Assembly: GCA_019914945.1 (NCBI GenBank)
Contig: CM034102.1
Coordinates: 3,895,501 to 3,959,500 of the forward strand
Length of the DNA stretch: 64,000 nucleotides
Direction of reading: 5' to 3'
Origin: Typha latifolia
Lineage: Eukaryota; Streptophyta; Magnoliopsida; Poales; Typhaceae
In this document: positions 26,097 through 64,000 of the stretch, in pieces
Numbering within the stretch: position 1 is the stretch's first letter
Layout: the number at the start of each line of letters is the position of its first letter
The notes under the pieces: generated by a model
Told to the model about the DNA's origin: nothing
What the model saw: only the letters and a program-made list of their open reading frames with translations
Database searches by the model: none
Program-made: the position numbers and the translations under genes

Positions 26097-27178
26097 GAAA
26101 AAAGTATCAGCAATGTGCAAACCTACTCAGAGAACATTACTTGTGCAGATGTCATCACCATGCATCTTTAATTGCCAATATAGAGACAAGAAAGGAATAT
26201 GAGTAGGCCTTTGGTTCCATCCCTGAAAGCAACTTGGATTCTTATGCTGATCTCAATGGCAGTATCCAACAATGGATGGGTGGTAGGAGAACCAAGCCAT
26301 GGATCCAAGGAATACAATTCCTTATGCTTGAATCATGGCTAAAGTTGACTCAAATAGCTCAACAAGCATGAAGCTGCTTATGGGCATGGCAACTAATTCC
26401 TCCTCATGTGTCAACTAGCACTACAAGGATGCCATGCTTACCTTTTCTTTCTTTCTTTCTTTCTTTTTCTTTTTCTTTTTGGGTTCATTTTGTGTCAAGT
26501 GAATCGAATCTCATTTTGCTAAGCTGGTGGTGGAACAGACTCGAGCCAGCTTAATCAACTCCTTAAAAAGCAAGACTTCTCTTGGGAAAATCTCAAATTA
26601 TAAAGCACTTATTTAGGTCTTTTGAGCAAATGGAAATTACACTGGCTGCATACTTGCTTGTTAACTACAGCCGGGTTAATAGCTCATGATCTAGCTCAAT
26701 ATTCGCTTAAAATTTAGTCTTGTAAGCTTTGGACTAGTTTCAATGTGGACCTTTGTGTAATCCTGCTATTTGAATGAACCTTTCTACGGACTTCTTTTTC
26801 TTAGAAAAAGAAAAAGAAAATCTATAGCCGGATTACGGGTTTGTTTTTTTTTCTTTTTCTTTTTTCGGGGTGGGTCGGATCAGGTCATCATGATCTCTAT
26901 TCCATTTTGATGAAAAATTCTTTGGGGATTATTGGACTCATCTGTGAATTTTGGGTCTCTGTTCTCTTTAAGTTTATGAAATTTTAATTTCACAAGCCTA
27001 AAATATATGGGCTCAAAGTCTCTAACTCTAATAGATAGCCCATTTGTTCTTTGCTACATGTGGAATGTGATCAAATGCTTATTTGGTGGATTTAGCCTAA
27101 TCACATTCTGAGCCCTAGCTGGGCTCATCTAATTTATATTCCAATGAATTCAAAATAACAGAGTCAAAATTACACATA
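22260..27178. other. Intergenic, about 4.9 kb without a recognised gene
   Basis: The left end is the MCU promoter region with a short (GA)n at about 22347. The rest is AT-rich with simple repeats: (AT)n near 23527, (TTA)n near 24607, (AAAAG)n near 26057-26103 and (TTTC)n near 26443-26483. A 75-codon minus-strand frame at 24983-25210 has no recognisable homology. No LTR, LINE or hAT ends were found. Confidence 0.5.
22395..22520 (+). repeat. Possible tRNA-derived SINE-like fragment
   Basis: A slightly GC-richer patch holds an A-box-like TAGCGCGAGCTTGGGCTAG and, about 60 bp on, a B-box-like GATTCGAATCTC. The spacing is longer than in a tRNA, and no A tail or target duplication could be seen. 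Weak call. Confidence 0.25.
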
Positions 27179-27183
27179 CATTC
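27179..27183. repeat. Target-site duplication, left copy (solo LTR)
   Basis: CATTC immediately before the TG start of the solo LTR, repeated at 27865-27869. Confidence 0.85.
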
Positions 27184-27465
27184 TGTAACAACCCAACTTT
27201 AAAAAAAAAAAAATTTCTTTGCATGGGCACGAGGCCGGCCACATTAGTATGGGGGGCATGCCACGCACCCCCTCGCGTCGTCGTAGCCAACCGACTGCGG
27301 CCAGCTGGTTGCGGCGGGCCCCAGCACCGTCGCAGCCACCGCCAAGACCCCCCCCACCGCCTTTCCTCTCTCTCTATCTCTCTCTCACTCTACTCTCTCT
27401 CTTGCACTCCTTCCTCTCCTCGTTGCCGACGTCAGCCTGCCGTCGCCGCCGGTGAGAAGCTCTTC

Positions 27466-27499
<34 letters not shown>

Positions 27500-27864
27500 T
27501 GCCCGAGCTCAGGCTCGTCGGACTATAGACTATAGTATGCTCTTGTATCAGTTGTTTAGTTGTACATTGATGGTTTGTTATGGCCTTTGTGGGTCCTACC
27601 AGATTAATTAGTGGTCTAGTGTATATTATTGTGGACTTAAATATTCACATGTTAACATGTTTATTTAGTTGATAGTATATTTTATTTAGTGTTGGATTAT
27701 GTGAGCATGGATATGTTAGCAGGTAGTATTTGATGATGTCATGATTGTATGTGCACAGGAGAGTATCTATGCGTGACGGGCCCCGCTCGTCTTGTCGCGT
27801 GCGCCGCGCGTGCTGTGTGGGGCGCGTAGGCATACATGTGCCCGTGCCGGGCGAAAGCGTTACA
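27184..27864. mobile_element. Solo LTR of an LTR retrotransposon (681 bp)
   Basis: The block begins TGTAACAACCC and ends AAAGCGTTACA, i.e. TG..CA ends extended to a 6-bp inverted repeat TGTAAC/GTTACA. It is flanked by an exact 5-bp duplication CATTC (27179-27183 and 27865-27869), the length made by LTR-retrotransposon integrases. No retroviral-type coding sequence lies on either side, so this is the product of recombination between two LTRs. The 5' half is GC- and CT-rich (27230-27510). Open frames inside it are most likely non-functional. Confidence 0.9.
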
Positions 27865-27869
27865 CATTC
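27865..27869. repeat. Target-site duplication, right copy (solo LTR)
   Basis: CATTC, identical to 27179-27183. Confidence 0.85.
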
Positions 27870-28680
27870 ATACTAGTGCTTATTTTTACATAGATCTATA
27901 TTTTTTATGTGTTAACTTATCAACTAGTCTAAAAATATAAGCCGATAGAAAACTGTCCTAATAATATTTAAACTTCAGCTTTGATATTGTATTAATTCAT
28001 CAGCCACTCTAAAGCTTAAGTTATTAAAAATATAATAATATTTTTATTTTATAATATAAAATATGACATTTAAATTATTTTTTCTATTAATTATTCGTTT
28101 TATTTTTTATTTTAAAAAAATAATATGTAAGTGATAAAATTTTAAATGTTCTTAAAACCATTTTCTTTTATTTAGATAAAATGAAGACAAAAAGAAAATG
28201 TTGGTGACACAATCACCATTTTAGCATCTATGCAGGGAGGAAATATTATTAAATCATAGAGAGAGAGTCGAAAAAATCTATAATAAAACTAAGGAATAGT
28301 TCATGAAATTTAGATTGTCTAAGATATACAACCATCGATAGATGAGTGAATTTGACGTGCCGTGTTTGAACTTTCAAAGACGACGTGTCTGCGATGCATC
28401 CTTGGCAAGATTAAACTTCTCGTTCCCATGCACCAAATTTTAAAATGAGAATGAAATGGAGTAAAAGGTCAAATTTAGAAATAAATCTAAGTCCAAATCC
28501 AAAATCAACTCTCTCTCCTTGGCCCCAGGCCCCGAGAATCCGACATCGACTAATATCCGATTCGGTAGTAAATCCCACATCCAGACAATAACAAAAGCAA
28601 GCAAGAAAAAGAAAAGAAGGAAACTTCCATTTCTTCCTCTCTTCGATATTTTCCATAGCTCTTTCTCGACGTTCTCCTCT
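27870..28680. other. Upstream region of the heptahelical protein gene
   Basis: AT-rich sequence that becomes pyrimidine-rich (CTTCC, TCTCT runs) from about 28600, as expected for a plant leader. The promoter and transcription start cannot be fixed by eye. No other gene seen. Confidence 0.5.
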
Positions 28681-28795
28681 TTCTATGCTCTCTCAAATTT
28701 TAGAAGGAGAACACCCTCGCCTTTCTCCTGTCCATTTCCCTTTCCGATCATCTAAGCTTGCTGGGTCCTCTTCTCCTTCTTCCTCTTCGAGTTCG

Positions 28796-31116
28796 ATGGA
28801 GGATGGACAGTCGTTGACCAATGGGTTCTACGAGGGGGAAAGGAAGGAAGAGAAGGGGAGGAGTCTGTGGAAGAGGGTCAGGTACCAGTTGGTGGAGTAC
28901 CATTCTTTGCCAGGATATCTCAAGGATAACGAGTATATATTGGGTTACTATCGATCCGAATGGCCGCTGAAGCAGATCCTTCTCAGCATTTTCACCATCC
29001 ATAACGAGACCCTCAATGTTTGGACGTACGAATCTCGGTTGCCCATTTGACCAAATTCGATTGCTATGTAGAATTTTTTTTCTTATTAATTATTGGCTGG
29101 CTGCTGACTTGCAAAAAACGATTGGATCTTTAGGGGAGTGTTTTTTTGTTGGTTTGTCATCTGGTTGTGTTTCTTTATTGGGTTCGATTAGTTTCTCTGT
29201 ATTTTTTGCATGCGTGTTCTATTTGCTTGGCTTCCTGTTCATTTTGATTCAAAAGATTTGTTGAATTGTGATGAAACAGGGGAGGGGAAAGATATTGACA
29301 CATACTATTGTTGGTGTGATCTGATATATAATGCTGACGACCATAGAATTGGGAAATCTTCCCAAGCATTGTTGGTTTCTAAATCTCAGAAGATTGAAAG
29401 ATTAACTTGGCATGTCCAATGGAGGCCATGCAATGGAGCACTAAGGAGAGGTGACTCAATTCAGGTGGAGGAATACTGAAAGAATACTTGGGTACATACA
29501 TGGGTTCTTTGTTGGAGGGGGCATCATTAAGTTTATGTTGAATATAGCCAACCCATGTCTCTCATCTTCTTGTTGCATGTAACATGCCTATCCATTCTTC
29601 TTGTGTAAAGGATTGGATGCTTAACCATTTGCTCCATTGTAATATTATGCACTTTAAGAATGTGATGTTATATTCATCATGTCCTTGTTCTTGGTACTAA
29701 CTCCTTTTGGTTGATGCATCAGGCACTTGATTGGATTCTTTCTTTTCCTTGCTCTGACCATATACACTGCGATGAAGGTTCCAACAGTTGTAGATCTCCA
29801 GTCATTGCAGCATTTACCAGATGCGCTGAGAAAAGTTGATCTACAGAAGATTCAGGCAGAACTTTTGGCTTGCCTACCTTCTCTGCCTCATCTATCTGAT
29901 TTACAAAGACTAAAAGATGAATTGAAGAGTTCATTGACTTCTATTGATATGCTCCCATCACACTGGCACATTCTAGAACTTCTATCAATATGTTTGCCGA
30001 AAAAACTTACCCATGCTAATCAGACGGTAACCTTCTCTAATCTAAGATGGTACATTTGCGTTTACAAGCTTTACCATAAACAATTTAGGAAGGTCTCAAT
30101 ATCTTTGGCATGCAAAGTAAAGAAAAAGATCTAAAGTTGGACAGAAATAAGTTTTGTCCTCGTAGATAGCATGAACAGTTGCTAATTTCTTTGAGTTAAC
30201 ATGTGAATAAAAATGATGGGTATATCCTTGCGAAGAAATGCATAAACAGATTGATATTCTTGAGCATATTATATTCTTAGAAGATATTGATATCAGTAGG
30301 CATTTATCTCCTGCAAGCACCAGAGTTATATTTAGGCAAATGGCATGTAAATTACTTGCTTTAATGTGATTTAACAACTTGGCGTGACAGTTTAAGATCA
30401 TATTTTTTTGTTGTCAGTTGTTTTGGACATCAAAAATAATTTTCCCATATGACCATCTGCAGTGGAGTATGAAAGAAGATGTGGCTAACTTGATAGCTCC
30501 ACTTCTGTCAAGGCCAATACCGCGGTGGCCATTCTTCGCCTTCTTGGGTGGTGCCATGTTTTGCCTTCTTGCCAGCAGCACATGCCATCTTCTCTGCTGC
30601 CATTCTCGCCGCCTGGCATACATCATGCTTCGCCTTGACTATGCAGGCATTGTAGCCCTTATTGCCACCTCCTTCTATCCCCCAGTGTACTACTCCTTCA
30701 TGTGCAATCCCTTCTTCTGCAACCTCTACCTCAGCTTTATTACAATCCTCGGAATAGCCACAATCTCTGCGTCGCTCTTTCCTGTTTTCCAGAACCCCGA
30801 GTTCCGCACAATGAGAGCAAGCCTCTTCTTCGGGATGGGTGTTTCCGGGGTTGTGCCTGTTCTCCATAAGCTGGTCCTCTTCTGGCATCGACCGGAGGCA
30901 CTGCACACGACTGGATATGAGATTCTAATGGGACTCCTCTACGGCATAGGAGCGTTGGTATATGCCACTCGAATCCCCGAAAGATGGATGCCTGGGAAGT
31001 TCGACATTGCTGGCCACAGTCACCAGCTCTTCCATGTGCTGGTTGTTGCTGGAGCTTACACACACTATCAGGCAGGTCTCTTGTACTTGAAGTGGAGAGA
31101 TCTGGAAGGCTGCTAG
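28796..31116 (+). CDS. HHP4: Heptahelical transmembrane (PAQR/HHP4-like) protein
   Basis: Three coding exons: 28796-29025, 29723-30026 and 30463-31116, in phase, giving 395 aa. The protein has a basic cytosolic N terminus with the family blocks LVEYHSLPGYLKDNEYILGY and HNETLNVWTH. The first membrane helix follows at exon 2, then a long variable loop. Exon 3 has the remaining helices, with RWPFFAFLGGAMFC, the LRLDYAGI block (D about 238) and the C-terminal GHSHQLFH (about 362-369), whose His residues with the Asp form the predicted metal site of PAQR proteins. The Arabidopsis family is implicated in hormone and sugar responses; biochemical activity in plants is not settled. The frame is also open upstream to 28685, but the ATG at 28796 matches the family start. 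Relative to Arabidopsis HHP4, about five residues are missing at the exon 2-3 junction, so that splice is slightly uncertain. Confidence 0.94.
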
Positions 31117-31925
31117 AGTAGTTGTATGTCGCATAGTCTGCAAAGGTTTTTTTGTAAAACCATCCAACGAGTAGAATACTCGAAATGTACCCTTATAGCA
31201 TAAATAAAAGGGCATTATCAGTTTACAGTTCAAGATTCACATGAAATTTTGCTGTCTTTTTGTCTGCAATCAGCAAGAATTTAGCAGCTGGTTAATTCAT
31301 TTATGCTCATGTTAAGTGAACTGTCGTTACTCCTAAAATTTAAAAAAAAAAAACTTCCCGCTACTCCAAACTTGATCCATAGATTCCAGATTTACTTTTG
31401 TCGAGATGAAAGCTTCTCTAACCAACGATTAACCTTGAGCTTGACAAGTATTGTATTTGATTAGTTGGGAACTTATATTAAGTAAGTGACAGATTGTACT
31501 TGGCACATGATGGCAACTTGGAGTCATGCATTATTATGATATCATCCTCATTTATCTTGCTGTCGTGCATGCATCTCCTTTTGACCGCAGTCACCAAACA
31601 TGGTGGATTAGCATATTCAGGATTCTGGGGACAGGCAGAGTAAACAAAGAGTGGCAATCTTGCACAAGAAACAAAAACTTACTTATACTAAATAAACATC
31701 ATAATTCACATTAAATGAGGAAAAAAATGAAAAAAAAAAAACTGATGAGATCTCTTAAGCAGAATAATTTGAGTCGTGTAATGGAATTTATATCTGGGCT
31801 TTCACTATACAAAGAAACAAAATTGTTACTGATACTGATAAATCTAGTAGAGGGGCAATCTTCATATAACAGATTACCCGAAGCCTAGGTATGTCAAATC
31901 TCACACACATACTTTTGCACTGCAT
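31117..31925. other. Convergent 3' region between HHP4-like and GT14 genes
   Basis: The + strand has an AATAAA-type signal (ATAAATAAAAGG) at about 31200, about 85 bp after the HHP4-like stop, a likely polyadenylation signal. The rest is shared 3' intergenic sequence. No further gene seen. Confidence 0.6.
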
Positions 31926-33856
31926 CTAGCCAAATCCAAGCAGTTTTGGTGCTAATTCAATCAGAGGCTCCAAAGCACTTGGAGCAAACTTCCTAGCAAA
32001 GAGGAAACAAGTTGACGTGTTGCGGTTGTTGTACGTGCACGAACGCCCATCCAGAATTCTCCTTAAAAATGGCTCAGTGACATCAACTCTCCCGAATGTC
32101 GCTGGATGAGGACCACCTCTTGACCAATCTACCCAAGTAACACTTCTGTTTGCCAGAAGATGTGGTGATTCAATGGTGAGCATTGTGGGAAAGTAATGCT
32201 CATCCACATAACATGCTGGTCTGCAGAACTGCTTGAATTTTGAGTAATAAATGGTGTCCTTAATTATAGCCAGAGCAAGTTTCCTGTTCACTTCAAACCA
32301 CTGAGATCCTTTCCGCCATTGTGTGATGTTAACCTCAGGTGCCATGCTCAGGTTATACCGACCCCGACCATAACGGCCCAAATCATCAAGTGCCCCAATA
32401 AAACTGTGCTTGGATCTCATCAAGTATTTGTAGGTAATGTTGAAAGGATATACAGGAATACAGGACTCCGACAGCAGAACGAACCGCTCATTGGAAACAT
32501 CAAGCAATGCATTTGCTAGTAGACGTCTCTCAGCATCACACATGTTCATCTGACCCCACTCTGATACCTGCAGATCAGAAAACATACCCATAAGACAACT
32601 AGACTAGATGAAAAGGAGTGCAAATGTGCATAAAACAAGCATTTCAAAATTTGATTTGCACAAAATATGGATGCGAATGGCTAAGCAGTCATAACAATTG
32701 ATACAATAACATTGCCAGGTTGCATTTATCTTGCATTCGAGCTAAGTGCCTATAACTCAGATTATCAATGTTAAGCTGCGCAGCACATTGCTCTCAAATT
32801 GGTTTATACCACAAATTTCCAAATAATGCAAGTTTCACATTTGAAATGTAATTTTTTTGTTATTCTTTTTCCGTGTAAATTGCTAGTCTTTCTTGGTGCT
32901 GAACATCAAAAATGCTATATATCAGGTTAGTTATGCCACCACTTTATAAACCTTTAGTGTCAAGCATTGAAGGAACGTCAGTTGCACAAATGCAGTGTTT
33001 ATAGAATTTCTGCTAGAAAGATCAGAAAGCAGTCGGTTTGTACATTTTAACAATAATCAGAGTAGACTATAAAATAAAATCAGAAAGGCCTGTAAAGAAA
33101 TGATTCATTTAGTCATGACGCAATCTGATGCATATGATTTAGTTCATAGGTTTGTTTATGCTAACTGCATTACAACTAGATATGGCTAAATCTATAAGTT
33201 TATGCTCACAGCATTGTGTGCATTATTGAAAGATACCACAGTAAAATGAAAAGAGTAATTTCAAAATGCATACAAGACTTCCTCTACCAGAATGTAAATA
33301 TAAAAAATCTCTGCTTAGAACCAATAAGTAGTAATCCAGCACATACCTTACTGGGTATTTGCCTTCGGTAGAACACCGAATTTGAGGTGAAATTAGACTC
33401 AAAAGAAGGAAGGGCATGAATATAGATAGAGTAAAACCCCTTGTGCCCTTCGAAGTACTTCTCCCAGAGTGGCGAGAGCGGCAAAGGCCCTCTAGTTAAG
33501 AACATGAAGGCAGCTTTAGGAATCCTCCTGAAAGGATACTTCTTTACCAGGGGAACGAACGACGCGCGCCATAAGAGCTCCTCATCGTTCATCGTGTGTA
33601 TCAGGTTCGACGGCGGCCTGATCCAGCGATCGAGACTGTTCAATTCCTCCATGGAGGGCTGGAATGTAGAATGAGCTCGCAAGATGACATCTTGCACACC
33701 AACTCGCTGCGCGATGTAGATACTAAAGACCGAGAATCCAACACCCAGGACAAGGAATAGCAGAAGAATCTTCAGTATTACCAATGGGAAGACCCTAGGT
33801 TGGGTCCTCACAAATAAATCCTTGGCATCCTCCACTGATGAAACTCTAGATTGCAT
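31926..33856 (-). CDS. GT14-family (DUF266, core-2/I-branching-like) glycosyltransferase
   Basis: Exons 33856-33347 (170 codons) and 32567-31926, joined in phase 0, give 383 aa. It is a type II membrane protein: a short basic N terminus, one helix at about residues 26-50 ([18 protein letters not shown]), then a lumenal catalytic region. Family blocks are intact: [14 protein letters not shown], the [15 protein letters not shown] region, FYRRQIPSK at the junction, [31 protein letters not shown], and late [14 protein letters not shown] and CFLFARKF. Rice BC10 belongs to this plant family and affects cell-wall composition; the acceptor is not known for most members. It acts in the Golgi by family knowledge. 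No frame damage. Confidence 0.93.
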
Positions 33857-34369
33857 CCTTAGAGCACCAGAAAAAAGGGACCAAAATCAAATATTTTGCG
33901 TTCTGGGTACTTCGATTCGGATAGTGTTACACCATTAAACACTCATCCAGACCGTGCCGTGCACATTTTTAAGATGAGACGAAAGAAAGATGAGGATATC
34001 ACCTTCCTGGTGTTCCAATTCTGAAGGCATCACTCCATTACACCACCTTCCGAGCGCGTGCTGCATCGTTTGCGATCCAAAAACGACCACAGGCAGAAAT
34101 TTCAACCTTCTGAGAGCTTATCACCACAAAGGATCGCACTATTTCACAATGATCTCAAATGAAAAAAAGAAGAAGAAAAAAGCACACTATTTTGACACTT
34201 TTCTTTGCTCTCAGGTGGGAGGACAATCGGGTACCTTTAGATCTGAAAATGGCATTCCCGAAGAAGAATCAGGTGTCGTGTTATACCCAAGAGAAGCGGA
34301 GATCCCACGAGAATAGCAAATCCTTGGAGCTGCTTTATTTAGATCTTCGGGGGAGAGAGTAAAGCTAAT

Positions 34370-36400
34370 GAGTACGGTTACTTGGTCGGCTCCTAGATCA
34401 GCAAGCCAGATGCTGGCACGCGGCAAAAACGCATTGGTACGGTCGGATTTACAAAACAAATTTTCCCAAAAATAATTTGAAAACTTAATATTTAAAAAAA
34501 AAAACGTATTGGCCGGTGAGAAGAGAAACAAAACGAAACGTTCTACCAATAAGAGGATCATGAATCTATCTATCATCTATTAACTCACGTGATGGACCGA
34601 GATAAGAATAGCCCACGGGCAATTACCAAAATTAAAGGAAAAATGGAATTGACGGATAACCTGAAGAACAAGGATATTTAAGCATAGTGTTACACTCTAA
34701 CGCTCTTTTTTTTCATGGTTTAGAGAAGAGTTGTGTTTTTTTTTTCTTCCCTTGCAATATTAGGATAGATGATCCTCTTCCTTAGTTTGAATAAGAAAAC
34801 AAAGATAAAATATCATAATATTAGTTAAATATTAACCATAATATTAGTTATAAATATTTGATGATGTTCCACTGTAAACTATGAATATAAAATCCTGAAT
34901 CTACATAAGAATCTCTTATTATTCAACCAAATCGAGACACTTAATAGGATTTATTTAATAATTACTACTATACTACATAATCCCGCAAAATAATTTGTGA
35001 AGCAGGTATCTCATGTCCTCGTGCTTATATGATTTTTTTTATGACCGTCCAATATTAGATAATAGAAAATAGGGTTGAATGCATTTGACCTCCACTTATG
35101 CTCAAAATTATTTTATCCATATATTTTAAAAAGTCTTAAACCAGATCTTGTGCTTATATTTAAGGTGGGAATATTAGTTTCTTCATTCAAATTAAAGCGT
35201 ATGTGCCTAAAAATTTTTAAAAATTGAATGGAGTGTTGAATTTCCTCCATTTTTAAATTTTTATACACAAAAATGTTTTTCTCCTTATATATAAGCATTT
35301 CTTTGTATTTAAAAAAATATCCATATCTTTTATTCTCTTATTTTTTATATCGTGTCAAATATATAGTAAATTTTTATTAAATTTGGTTTTTATAAAGTCC
35401 AGTAGTTATATCACATTTGGAAATAAAACAAATATTTATTAAAAAGATCAAATAAAAACTCATATATTTTGCCTAATAAATATGAAGGGGGCATTTTGAT
35501 CATTTGGTGCGTTATATTAACTTTGATAGTAAAAATGATGGTTTTATTTTAATCATTAGTACACAGACTAGTTTGAGATTTTTTAAAATATATAAAGATA
35601 AATTAATATTAAACATAAATATACAGAGATAAAATATATTTAATCTTAGAAAATATCTCTATGTAGCAAGAGTTGTGAGCTTTTAAATCCATCAAATATT
35701 TTATCACACGTCTAATTCATCTTTAAAACTTAAATATAATACTAAATGAGCTATAAAATTACTGGCGAGTCAGCGATTTATATATAACTTCAAAAACTGC
35801 TAAGAAAATTACCAATTCTTAGGAAATATAATTATATTAAAGTCACTTTCGATTCAATGAGTTTCAAATGTAAACTTGTTGCATAGGACTGGGTGGACGA
35901 CTTATATTTAAAACTAGCCATCCCACTAAGATATTTTGCTATCTTTGAAAAATGCACTTAAGTTCGTAATTAGGTTTTAAAGTTTGAGACTATTAATTTG
36001 GTCAAACTCCGATAGCCATACATACTCTCTTTGCTATCTTCTAATTTTACTTACTCTTGCAGGCGAATATTTTTATTTTATTTCTTTCATAAAATCACAA
36101 TTTTTTATTTATTAATGTGATACAATCTTTTACAAATCTACTATCATTGATAAATCGCTTATGTGAAAGTGCTTTACTTTAAAGATTATGTGTGACTGCT
36201 TACTTAGCAACATCTATAGTAAGCTAGTAAATAATTAAAAATTATAGTAGAACTATGATAAATTTGGAGAAAGAATAGCAGATTAGTAAAAAGAACATAT
36301 TTAAATAAATTCGAAGTTTCCTGATCCCAATTATGAGATCTAGTTGACTTTATTTAGAGGATGACAAGCCCGGAGTCGGAGCGATGCTGATCCACTGTTC
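34370..36400. other. Intergenic, AT-rich, no gene recognised
   Basis: Lies between the 5' ends of the divergently transcribed GT14 (-) and ECA3 (+) genes. The middle (34700-36300) is strongly AT-rich with short open frames only. Separate promoters are expected because the gap exceeds 2 kb. Confidence 0.55.
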
Positions 36401-36409
36401 TATTTCTCG

Positions 36410-36425
36410 CGCCGAGATCTCGGCG
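36410..36425. promoter_or_regulatory. 16-bp perfect palindrome upstream of ECA3
   Basis: CGCCGAGATCTCGGCG is a perfect inverted repeat about 300 bp before the ECA3 ATG, in otherwise AT-rich DNA. It could be a dimeric factor site or chance; no known motif is claimed. Confidence 0.35.
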
Positions 36426-36725
36426 TGCACTCTGCTAACTTCAAGGTCAAATCGCCTTCACGTTTCCCATTTCCCTTTATTCAAAAGTCGAACCACGCCA
36501 CGTTAAGGTTACGCATCCGATCTCCCTAATCCTGGCCCAATCTTAAACCCTAACCTCCGTTCTCCTGAGCCAATCTAATTCCCCATCGTTAAACGCTCTC
36601 TCACCTTCTTCTCCTTCTTCTACCCCTCTCAACGTCTCTCTCTCTTTCTCGATTGCTCTTTCTTGATCTTCAACCTTGATCTCGATCTCGATCTCGCCTT
36701 TGGAGATCGCAGATCCAGCTCCGTC

Positions 36726-64000
<27,275 letters not shown>

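Noticed and set aside
27219..27528. Pro/Ser/Leu-rich frames of 78 and 101 codons
   Set aside because: They lie in the CT-rich part of the solo LTR and show only biased composition.

Overview
This is a nuclear genomic window from a flowering plant. Genes are interrupted by spliceosomal introns with plant-like AT-rich interiors, intergenic DNA is full of microsatellites and transposon remnants, and every recognisable protein belongs to a plant gene family. The MCU gene has a very GC-rich first exon and the GC level falls in the second; that gradient is common in monocots, so a monocot is my weak guess. I cannot name the species.

Layout: (1) Bases 1-167 hold the probable last coding exon of an unrecognised + strand gene, followed by about 3.4 kb without a gene. 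(2) 3576-4253 (-) encodes a membrane-anchored RMA/RNF5-type RING E3 ligase with a 5'UTR intron. (3) 6941-16328 (-) is a complete 17-exon leishmanolysin-like (M8) zinc metallopeptidase of 847 aa. Its intron 14 carries an antisense LINE remnant, which is split by a 473-bp hAT MITE with a perfect 8-bp target duplication. (4) About 4 kb of AT-rich DNA leads to a tRNA-Val(CAC) at 20357-20430 (-). (5) 20819-22198 (-) is a two-exon mitochondrial calcium uniporter (MCU). (6) About 5 kb without genes is followed by a 681-bp solo LTR (27184-27864) with TG..CA ends and a 5-bp duplication. (7) 28796-31116 (+) encodes a heptahelical PAQR-type membrane protein (HHP4-like). It converges on (8) 31926-33856 (-), a GT14/DUF266 glycosyltransferase. 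(9) 36726 to beyond the right edge (+) is a P2A Ca2+-ATPase, ECA3. I place 27 coding exons giving 813 in-frame codons; the gene continues outside the window.

ECA3 intron 3 (37061-45120, 8.06 kb) is a stack of insertions. It holds a decayed antisense Ty3/Gypsy element. One LTR of that element is interrupted by a 1.1-kb hAT-like element carrying a frameshifted 5' fragment of a 3-phosphoglycerate dehydrogenase (PGDH) gene, apparently with its exon-intron boundary. A second related hAT-like element lies downstream. The intron ends at an 18-nt microexon.

MCU and ECA3 both handle calcium (mitochondrial uptake and endomembrane pumping). I see no operon-like or divergent-promoter arrangement, so their proximity is probably coincidental. 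I see no undescribed multi-gene system here. The most novel item is the Pack-type hAT with captured PGDH sequence.
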